Part shown: piece by piece, positions 1 to 5,495 of the stretch
How positions within the stretch are numbered: the stretch's first letter is position 1
Layout of the letters: each line of letters starts with the position of its first letter
Assembly (NCBI GenBank): GCA_937998635.1
Contig: CALLDA010000175.1
Coordinates: forward strand, 1 to 7,467
Length of the DNA stretch: 7,467 nucleotides
From: an uncultured Pseudomonadales bacterium
Lineage (GTDB): Bacteria > Pseudomonadota > Gammaproteobacteria > Pseudomonadales > Porticoccaceae
Direction: 5' to 3'
The notes under the pieces: generated by a model
Told to the model about the DNA's origin: nothing
What the model saw: the letters and a program-made list of their open reading frames with translations, nothing else
Databases searched by the model: none
Position numbers and translations under genes: made by a program

Positions 1-1
1 G

Positions 2-529
2 TTATTTGCTGGCCATGAAACCACTGGCAATATGCTGGGTACCGGCATGTATTATTTTATGAAGCATCTGAACCAGTGGCAGGATCTGGGCGTGCATCCT
101 GAACTGGGTGAGCAGGCGACCGAAGAGGTGCTGCGTTACGACGGCCCGAACGCGGCAGTGACCCGTGTCGCCAGTCAGGATATAGAGGTTGGTGGCCATG
201 TTGTCAAAAAAGGCCAGCGGGTATTTGCCATGATCAATGCGGCAAATCGCGACCCTGAAATATTCGATGATCCCCAACGTTTTGATATCCGCCGCGTGGC
301 GAATAGCGGCACAGCCTTAGGGCAATTTGCCTTTGGTCATGGCATACATTTTTGTATTGGCGCACCACTGGCAAGACTGGAGGGGCGAATTGCCTTCCCC
401 ATTTTTGCCCAGCGCATGCTCAAGCCGAAAACGCTCGGCGGCGAACCTGCCTGGTTTGATAGTCTTAGCTTTCGCGGTTTGACCGAGTTGCCTATGAGCT
501 GTGATTTTGTTCCGAGAAGTGACTCCTGA
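2..529 (+). CDS. Cytochrome P450, C-terminal part (5' end outside window)
   Basis: This is a heme-thiolate monooxygenase that would insert oxygen into a hydrophobic substrate in the cytoplasm, fed by a ferredoxin system not seen here. The visible 175 residues start exactly at the I-helix oxygen-activation motif (AGHETT, visible residues 3-8). The K-helix ExxR follows (E-V-L-R, 125-136), then the PERF-like region (DPQRFD). The heme loop FGHGIHFCIG matches FxxGxxxCxG, with the ligand Cys at 353-355. About 58 residues follow the Cys, a normal C-terminus, so the gene is cut only by the window edge; roughly the first 230 residues are missing if it has the usual bacterial length near 400. It reads in the same direction as the acyl-CoA synthetase but lies 281 bp upstream of it, so co-transcription is uncertain. 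The family assignment is secure. The CYP subfamily and substrate cannot be given from this part. Confidence 0.95.
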   Translation, partial: LFAGHETTGNMLGTGMYYFMKHLNQWQDLGVHPELGEQATEEVLRYDGPNAAVTRVASQDIEVGGHVVKKGQRVFAMINAANRDPEIFDDPQRFDIRRVANSGTALGQFAFGHGIHFCIGAPLARLEGRIAFPIFAQRMLKPKTLGGEPAWFDSLSFRGLTELPMSCDFVPRSDS

Positions 530-628
530 ACCCTCTGCTTATGAAACGGGCCATGCGACAGACTTTGGCGACAGATTACGTAATATGGTTTCCGTGATGC
601 TGTTTTTACAGACCGTTGTTGATTTAGA

Positions 629-645
629 CTAAGGCTTTTGCTTAG
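629..645 (+). other. Small hairpin downstream of the P450 gene
   Basis: CTAAG and CTTAG arms surround a GC-TTTT-G centre, giving about six pairs with one bulged G. It lies 100 bp after the P450 stop and has no U-run behind it, so it is not a standard intrinsic terminator. A second tiny hairpin (CTGT-TTTT-ACAG) lies at 600-611. Either could be chance in AT-rich intergenic DNA. Confidence 0.2.
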
Positions 646-670
646 CAGACGGATATCATCTCACGTTCAG

Positions 671-714
671 ATCGCGCGATGATTCTGTTTTATCGGATCG
701 CAGCCATCGGATAA
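671..714. promoter_or_regulatory. Palindrome pair, possible operator region upstream of acyl-CoA synthetase
   Basis: Positions 671-680 form a perfect 10-bp palindrome, ATCGCGCGAT. Ten bases further, 690-714 form an imperfect inverted repeat: TTATC-G-GAT and ATC-G-GATAA arms, eight pairs with one G-G mismatch and a 7-base centre. They lie about 100-140 bp upstream of the acyl-CoA synthetase start in the only sizeable non-coding stretch between it and the P450. Palindromes of this kind are typical of dimeric repressor sites, but no matching regulator other than LysR is in the window and these do not resemble the LysR-type site at 3376-3394. No convincing sigma-70 promoter was found in 530-810; the closest is a lone -10-like TATAAG at 783-788. 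Confidence 0.3.
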
Positions 715-794
715 GACCATCATTTAATTAGTGGCAATTTAGTTAGCTTGTTGAAAAAAACTTAAAGCCAGCATGACAAAAATATAAGCAATGC

Positions 795-802
795 AAGGGG
801 AG
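795..802 (+). promoter_or_regulatory. Ribosome binding site of the acyl-CoA synthetase
   Basis: AAGGGGAG is a strong Shine-Dalgarno sequence ending 8 bases before the ATG at 811. It fixes the start and agrees with the N-terminal MYPG typical of this acyl-CoA synthetase group. Confidence 0.75.
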
Positions 803-810
803 TAATAACT

Positions 811-2364
811 ATGTATCCAGGTAAATGGGCTCAGGAGTTTCCAGACAAAGCGGCAGTGATTCACGCGGTCACAGGCGCCAGCACAACGTACAAAGAATTA
901 AATGATCGTTCTAATCAGCTCGCCCAGTTGATGTGGGATAAGGGTCTGCGCCCAGGCGACCACGTGGCGATCTTTATGGAAAACAACCTGCGCTATTTTG
1001 AAGTGATCTGGGCGGCGATGCGTTCAGGCTTGTATTTAACGACGATCAATCAGTATCTCACCGACGAAGAAGCGGGTTACATTCTCGATAATTGCGGTGC
1101 TGAGGTGATTGTGTCGTCCCGGAACATGTCCGAGGTAGCCGGCAATCTGCATCAATTTGCGCCGAACTGTCACACCTGGCTGATGGTCGATGGCGTGGTT
1201 GATGACTATCAATCCTACGAGGACGCTATCGCTCAATATCCTGCCGAAGCCCTTGCCGACGAGCCTGCGGGCCAGTTTATGCTCTACAGTTCAGGCACCA
1301 CCGGGCGACCTAAAGGCATTATTCGGCCTATGTCGAAGCACAAGATTGCCGACAATGCCGGAGCGGTCGGTGGTATGCAAAAAGCGCTGTGGGCAGTTAC
1401 CGAGCATTCTGTTTATCTGTCGCCAGCACCTTTGTACCACTCAGCGCCGCTGTCCTTTTGCACAGGCATTCAGGCGCTGGGCGGCACAGTGGTGATGATG
1501 CCGAAATTCAACGAAGAAGGTGCCCTGGCCGCCATCGAAAAATATAAGGTGACCCATAGCCAATGGGTGCCGACCATGTTTACCCGCATACTAAAAATGC
1601 CTGTCGAACTGCGGACTAAATACGATTTATCCTCCCACAAAGTGGCGGTTCACGCTGCGGCACCTTGCCCAGAAGGCATTAAACGGCAGATGTTCGACTG
1701 GTGGGGGCCGATAATCTACGAGTACTACGGCGGTACCGAACTGAACGGTCTGACTCACTGCCGTCCTGAAGAATGGCTGGCCCATCCCGGCACGGTGGGT
1801 AAACCGATACTGGGCATTCTGCATATCTGCGATGACGATGGTAAGGAGCTGCCCACCGGCGAGGCCGGTCTGGTTTATTTTGAGCTGCCAAAAATGTCGT
1901 TTAAATATCATAACGATGAAGGTAAAACCAAAGATTCTCAGCATCCACAACATAACAACTGGAGCGCTCTCGGTGATGTCGGTTATGTGGATGAGGATGG
2001 CTTTTTATATCTCACCGACCGCGCCACTTTTATGATTATTTCTGGCGGCGTGAATATCTATCCACAGGAAATTGAAGATGCGCTAGTGATGCACGACAAG
2101 ATTGCCGACGTCGCGGTGATCGGTGTGCCCAATGAAGAAATGGGCGAGGAGGTCAAAGCCATAGTGCAAACGGCAAACGGCGTTGACGGCGACGACGAGC
2201 TGGCTGCGGAGATTCTGGCCTATGCAAGAGAGCACATCGCCCATTACAAATGTCCAAGAAGTGTCGACTTTATGGAAGAGTTACCACGTTTACCTACCGG
2301 TAAACTCTATAAACGGCTGATTAAAGATCGTTACTGGGGCAAAACCGATTCGCGAATTGTTTAA
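811..2364 (+). CDS. Acyl-CoA synthetase (AMP-binding, FadD-like)
   Basis: This ligase of the ANL superfamily would activate a carboxylic acid to its CoA thioester through an acyl-AMP intermediate, using ATP and CoA, in the cytoplasm. At 517 residues it is full length for the family. The AMP-binding P-loop is YSSGTTGRPKG (residues 159-169). The A5-like motif is EYYGGTE (304-310). GDVGYVDEDGFLYLTDR (388-404) carries the ribose-binding Asp and the hinge region. SGGVNIYPQEIE (411-422) is the A8 motif of the mobile C-terminal domain. LPTGK (494-498) supplies the adenylation Lys K498. All core motifs are intact, so it should be active. The start is supported by a strong Shine-Dalgarno site. A P450 lies upstream and a convergent LysR gene begins 9 bp after the stop. 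The context suggests activation of a hydrophobic acid, such as a steroid side chain, terpenoid, alicyclic or long-chain acid. The exact substrate cannot be read from the motifs. Confidence 0.95.
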   Translation: MYPGKWAQEFPDKAAVIHAVTGASTTYKELNDRSNQLAQLMWDKGLRPGDHVAIFMENNLRYFEVIWAAMRSGLYLTTINQYLTDEEAGYILDNCGAEVIVSSRNMSEVAGNLHQFAPNCHTWLMVDGVVDDYQSYEDAIAQYPAEALADEPAGQFMLYSSGTTGRPKGIIRPMSKHKIADNAGAVGGMQKALWAVTEHSVYLSPAPLYHSAPLSFCTGIQALGGTVVMMPKFNEEGALAAIEKYKVTHSQWVPTMFTRILKMPVELRTKYDLSSHKVAVHAAAPCPEGIKRQMFDWWGPIIYEYYGGTELNGLTHCRPEEWLAHPGTVGKPILGILHICDDDGKELPTGEAGLVYFELPKMSFKYHNDEGKTKDSQHPQHNNWSALGDVGYVDEDGFLYLTDRATFMIISGGVNIYPQEIEDALVMHDKIADVAVIGVPNEEMGEEVKAIVQTANGVDGDDELAAEILAYAREHIAHYKCPRSVDFMEELPRLPTGKLYKRLIKDRYWGKTDSRIV

Positions 2365-2373
2365 AAAGAAAAG

Positions 2374-3357
2374 TCAGAAACCCAGAGTTTTTAAAGTTCT
2401 TGGTTTGCCAAGAGAATCTATTAATCCTTGTTCGGAAACGCATTGCTCGTTATCGATCTGTACCAGTAAATCGATTAAAGCGAGTGCTGCCGGTGATGGG
2501 GAAAGTCCCTTTCTTCTTACTATGCCGTATTGCGTGGCCAGCTCTCGAAAACGTATGGGAATTACACTAAAAAGACCGGCGTTTAATTCTGTCGCTAAAG
2601 TGCCGTAGCTACCAATGCCGATGCCGTCGGTTTGCATTATCAGCGCTTTAATCATTGCTTGATCACCGATGGTGATATTTGCACATTGTGTTGCCTCAGG
2701 CTCGTCCCCCCTGTCAGCAGAAAATAACTTATCAATTAGCAGAGAGGAGCGTTTAGGTATGGTTGGTGATACCAGTGGGAAGTTTGGCAATGCTTTAAGC
2801 ATCGATTGATCGCGCTGGCCAAGCAAGGGATGTCCTTTCCTGCAAAATAAAAAGACCGGATGTGGGTTTAACTCCAGGCAATCAAAGTTGTTCGGTTCTT
2901 CAAGCTCGCTGATTTCTCCCAGCGCAAAATCAAAGCCTTCTCTAAGCATTCTAGAGGGGAGCTGGCTCCACTCGTCTACGACGGTGTCAATTTCTATATA
3001 AGGGTATTTCTTAATAAATTGAGCTATTGCAGGCGCGAGTAGGGAGCTAGCAACATAGGGTCCACTCGCAACATGTAAAAGACCGTGAAGCAGTCCCTGG
3101 TGTCGGTCGACTTCTTCCTGCATTGCTGCAGCCGAATTCAGAATTATTCGCGCGTGTTTCAAAACAATTTCACCCGCTTGTGTGGCTACGACGCCACTCG
3201 TCAGGCGATCAAATAGCTGTTCGCCAACTCTGGATTCCAGTAATTGAATACTCCTGGTCAATGTCGGCTGGCTTATATGGAGAGCGTTGGCCGCTCGCGC
3301 GAAATTTTTTTTCTCGGCGAGGGTTAATGCGTTGCGAAGCAATTTTGACTCTATCAT
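2374..3357 (-). CDS. LysR-family transcriptional regulator
   Basis: This DNA-binding regulator has 327 residues, slightly above the usual ~300. Residues 2-61 are the winged helix-turn-helix: FARAANALHISQPTLTRSI, with recognition helix SQPTLTRS (29-36), then LESRVGEQLFDR. A linker helix follows, and residues from about 90 to 310 form the periplasmic-binding-protein-like effector domain. The start is constrained by an in-frame TGA 12 bases upstream on the minus strand; no clear Shine-Dalgarno site precedes it. It is transcribed away from the first DUF3604 gene, and a perfect LysR-type inverted repeat lies 18 bp before its start. That arrangement fits classical autoregulation and effector-dependent control of the divergent gene. 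Its 3' end faces the acyl-CoA synthetase across 9 bp. The inducer is unknown but is probably a substrate or intermediate of this cluster. Confidence 0.96.
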   Translation of the reverse strand: MIESKLLRNALTLAEKKNFARAANALHISQPTLTRSIQLLESRVGEQLFDRLTSGVVATQAGEIVLKHARIILNSAAAMQEEVDRHQGLLHGLLHVASGPYVASSLLAPAIAQFIKKYPYIEIDTVVDEWSQLPSRMLREGFDFALGEISELEEPNNFDCLELNPHPVFLFCRKGHPLLGQRDQSMLKALPNFPLVSPTIPKRSSLLIDKLFSADRGDEPEATQCANITIGDQAMIKALIMQTDGIGIGSYGTLATELNAGLFSVIPIRFRELATQYGIVRRKGLSPSPAALALIDLLVQIDNEQCVSEQGLIDSLGKPRTLKTLGF

Positions 3358-3375
3358 GCGTAAACCGTATCAAAT

Positions 3376-3394
3376 TAATGCAAACATTGCATTA
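3376..3394. promoter_or_regulatory. LysR-type operator, perfect inverted repeat with T-N11-A core
   Basis: TAATGCAA-ACA-TTGCATTA is a perfect 8-bp inverted repeat with a 3-base centre. Its inner part (3379-3391) is T-N11-A, the canonical recognition pattern of LysR-type regulators. It lies between the divergent LysR and DUF3604 genes, 18 bp from the LysR start and 83 bp upstream of the DUF3604 start. A minus-strand -10-like TATTAT (3405 to 3400) would put the LysR transcription start inside this repeat, which would give autorepression. The repeat and its position are seen directly; binding is inferred. Confidence 0.75.
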
Positions 3395-3421
3395 GACAAA
3401 TAATAAGCCCGTGACTAGTCT
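3393..3421 (+). promoter_or_regulatory. Candidate promoter of the first DUF3604 gene
   Basis: TAGACA (3393-3398, five of six matches to TTGACA) is separated by 17 bp from TAGTCT (3416-3421, a poor -10). It overlaps the right end of the LysR-type operator. A good -35 with a weak -10 next to a regulator site fits activator-dependent transcription. Alternatives exist, such as TTGCTA at 3425-3430 with TGCTAA 17 bp later, so the exact start site is uncertain. Confidence 0.35.
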
Positions 3422-3465
3422 TTTTTGCTAGAAAAGTTACCTGATAGTGCTAAAAAATCTCCAAA

Positions 3466-3472
3466 AGAGGTG
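3466..3472 (+). promoter_or_regulatory. Ribosome binding site of the first DUF3604 gene
   Basis: AGAGGTG ends 5 bases before the ATG at 3478. It is a good Shine-Dalgarno match and supports a start that begins a signal peptide. Confidence 0.65.
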
Positions 3473-3477
3473 CATCA

Positions 3478-5397
3478 ATGAATACTCAAATAGTGGTTGC
3501 GGTGTTTGTCGTAGCGCTGTCTAGCCTGGGGTTGTCGAAGATGTCTTCAGCTAAGGATTTGAGCTATGTGTCCAACGCCAGTAAAAGCGATTCGGACAAG
3601 CCCTATAAAACCGAGACTTATTCTCCTTATGCGGAGCGGAATTTTCCTGTAGAGCCTCTGTGGGGCGATACGCATGTTCATACCACCATGTCGCTGGATG
3701 CCCGTGGCTGGAAGGTGATTCTTTCTCCGGACGACGCATTTCGATTCGCAAAGGGAGAGGAGCTTATTTCAACCGGTGGTATCCCAGTCAGGTTATCCAG
3801 ACCCCTGGATTGGTTGGTCGTCACTGACCACTCTGACGCGATGGGTGCGATGAACGAAATCGTAGCCGGTAATCCAGAGCTGATGGCCTATCCAGAAATC
3901 AAAGCCTGGCATGAGCAGATAAACAAAGGCGGACAGGAAGGCAGTGATGCCGTGGTGGAAGTGGCCCGTACCTTTATCGGCGGAAAAACGCCAAAAGTGC
4001 TATTGGAGAAGCAGTTTTTACGCAACATCTGGCAGCAATCGACGGCGGCTGCTGATAGCACAAATGAACCAGGTTTATTTTCAGCAATCATCGGTTATGA
4101 ATGGACCTCGACGCCAAACGGTAACAATTTGCATCGCAATGTTATTTTTCGTGATGGTGCTGATAAAGCGAATAAAGTCTTACCTTTTACAGTGGCGGAG
4201 AGTTTCAACCCAGAAGATCTTTGGAAGTGGCTGGCCGCCTACGAAGAAAAAACCGGTGGTCAGGTGATGGCGATCGCCCATAACGCCAATATGAGCAATG
4301 GCCTTATGTTTCCTGACATCAACCCTGCGACAGGAAAGGCTATTACAGCAAAATACGCAAAATCGAGAATCCGCTGGGAACCGCTGTATGAAGTGACGCA
4401 AATCAAGGGCGATGGGGAGGCGCACCCTTTTCTTTCTCCCATTGATGAATTTGCTGATTACGAAACCTGGGATCAAGGCAATATGGGTCCAGATCCCAAA
4501 GAAACCTCCATGTTCCAGTTTGAGTACGCTCGTGAAGCACTTAAAAATGGCCTGAAATATGAAGCCCAACTGGGAACCAATCCCTACAAATTTGGTTTGC
4601 AGGGCGCCACTGATAGCCATACCGGGTTAGCAACCGCTGAAGAGAATAATTATTTTGGTAAACACTCGGCTACCGAGCCCAGTCCAACGCGTTGGCGTAC
4701 TCCAGTCGGGCGCATTGAAGATATGGTATTGACGGGATGGTCTCAGGTGTCTTCTGGTTATTCTGCGGTGTGGGCTACAGAAAACACCCGTGAAGCTATT
4801 TTCGACGCCATGAAACGTAAGGAAATTTACGCAACGACCGGGCCACGAATTAATTTGCGCTTTTTCGGTGGCTGGAATTTTGAAGATAGCGACGCACTAG
4901 TGAGGGAGCTGGGCAACGTTGGCTATTCCAAAGGCGTGCCAATGGGCGGTGATCTGACAAGTGGACCATGGGGCCGTGCGCCTTCATTCCTGATCGGTGC
5001 AAAAAGAGATCCATTAAGCGGAAATCTCGACCGGATTCAGGTTATCAAGGGTTGGCTGGATGATAAGGGAAATACCCGCGAAAAAGTTTATGAAGCGGCA
5101 TGGTCGGGAGCCCGTGCCCTTGATAACGAGGGAAAACTGGCCGCAGTCGGTAACACTGTCAACGTTAAAAATGCTACGTGGAGAAATACTATAGGTGCTT
5201 CCGAACTGATGACAGTGTGGTCTGATCCTGATTTCGATGCCAGCCAAAGGGCCTTTTACTATGCTCGCGTTATCGAAATACCGACCCCACGCTGGACGGC
5301 ATATGAAGCGAATCGCTATGAGGTAGAAATGGATAAGTCTATCCCCATGATCACGCAGGAGCGCGCTTACTCGTCGCCAATCTGGTACACGCCGTAA
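3478..5397 (+). CDS. Exported DUF3604-family protein, copy 1
   Basis: This 639-residue protein belongs by motif pattern to the DUF3604 family, for which I can name no established physiological substrate. Residues 1-25 look like a Sec signal peptide: a hydrophobic IVVAVFVVALSSLGLS core and likely cleavage after SSA25. The n-region lacks basic residues, which is unusual. Candidate metal-binding motifs appear in order: WGDTHVHT (62-69, HxH), VVTDHSD (114-120), GYEWTS (206-211), NNLHRN (216-221), AIAHNAN (265-271), GDGEAH (311-316) and GATDSHTG (376-383). This order (HxH, DH, E, H, DxH) resembles PHP-type phosphoesterases and hydrolases; that link is inference. YATTGPRI (451-458) is another strongly conserved block. 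The gene is divergent from LysR and downstream of a LysR-type operator, so it is probably regulated by it. A close paralog follows 98 bp later. It is likely a periplasmic metal-dependent hydrolase acting before uptake or activation by the CoA ligase; the substrate is unknown. Confidence 0.92.
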   Translation: MNTQIVVAVFVVALSSLGLSKMSSAKDLSYVSNASKSDSDKPYKTETYSPYAERNFPVEPLWGDTHVHTTMSLDARGWKVILSPDDAFRFAKGEELISTGGIPVRLSRPLDWLVVTDHSDAMGAMNEIVAGNPELMAYPEIKAWHEQINKGGQEGSDAVVEVARTFIGGKTPKVLLEKQFLRNIWQQSTAAADSTNEPGLFSAIIGYEWTSTPNGNNLHRNVIFRDGADKANKVLPFTVAESFNPEDLWKWLAAYEEKTGGQVMAIAHNANMSNGLMFPDINPATGKAITAKYAKSRIRWEPLYEVTQIKGDGEAHPFLSPIDEFADYETWDQGNMGPDPKETSMFQFEYAREALKNGLKYEAQLGTNPYKFGLQGATDSHTGLATAEENNYFGKHSATEPSPTRWRTPVGRIEDMVLTGWSQVSSGYSAVWATENTREAIFDAMKRKEIYATTGPRINLRFFGGWNFEDSDALVRELGNVGYSKGVPMGGDLTSGPWGRAPSFLIGAKRDPLSGNLDRIQVIKGWLDDKGNTREKVYEAAWSGARALDNEGKLAAVGNTVNVKNATWRNTIGASELMTVWSDPDFDASQRAFYYARVIEIPTPRWTAYEANRYEVEMDKSIPMITQERAYSSPIWYTP

Positions 5398-5410
5398 GGG
5401 AAGGATAAAA

Positions 5411-5437
5411 GGAGAGGGGGGTTCTCGCTTGCTCTCC
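5411..5437 (+). other. Intergenic hairpin between the two DUF3604 genes
   Basis: GGAGAG (5411-5416) and CTCTCC (5432-5437) can pair perfectly around a 15-base loop. It starts 14 bases after the first DUF3604 stop. No T-run follows, so it is not a standard intrinsic terminator. It could protect the upstream mRNA end or cause partial termination between the paralogs, or it could be chance. Confidence 0.3.
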
Positions 5438-5444
5438 CAGTGTG

Positions 5445-5474
5445 TTGATGTATGACCAGAAGCGACAATAAATT
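5445..5474 (+). promoter_or_regulatory. Weak candidate promoter of the second DUF3604 gene
   Basis: TTGATG (5445-5450) is spaced 18 bp from TAAATT (5469-5474), four of six matches in each box. It sits in the 98-bp gap and would give a leader of about 15 bases. The Shine-Dalgarno site for this gene is also weak (GGGA at 5483-5486, 9 bases before the ATG). The gap contains no copy of the LysR-type operator. Co-transcription from the upstream gene is at least as likely. Confidence 0.25.
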
Positions 5475-5495
5475 AAACAAACGGGATACGCCTAG

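Noticed and set aside
541..597. 18-codon frame starting ATG AAA CGG just after the P450
   Set aside because: There is no Shine-Dalgarno site and no recognisable composition, and it is very short. It is most likely non-coding.
2357..2608. Plus-strand 83-codon frame overlapping the LysR 3' end
   Set aside because: It is antisense to a clear LysR gene, overlaps the ligase stop region, and shows no domain or ribosome binding site.
3413..3420. GACTAGTC palindrome in the divergent promoter region
   Set aside because: Eight-base palindromes are common by chance, and this one overlaps a candidate -10. There is no independent support as a regulator site beside the much stronger 19-bp repeat.
4180..4620. 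Minus-strand reading frame opposite copy 1, with a similar frame at 6051-6677 opposite copy 2; their translations resemble each other
   Set aside because: The similarity is explained by the strong conservation of the sense DUF3604 codons. Neither frame has a ribosome binding site or recognisable domain, and both lie wholly inside well-supported genes.
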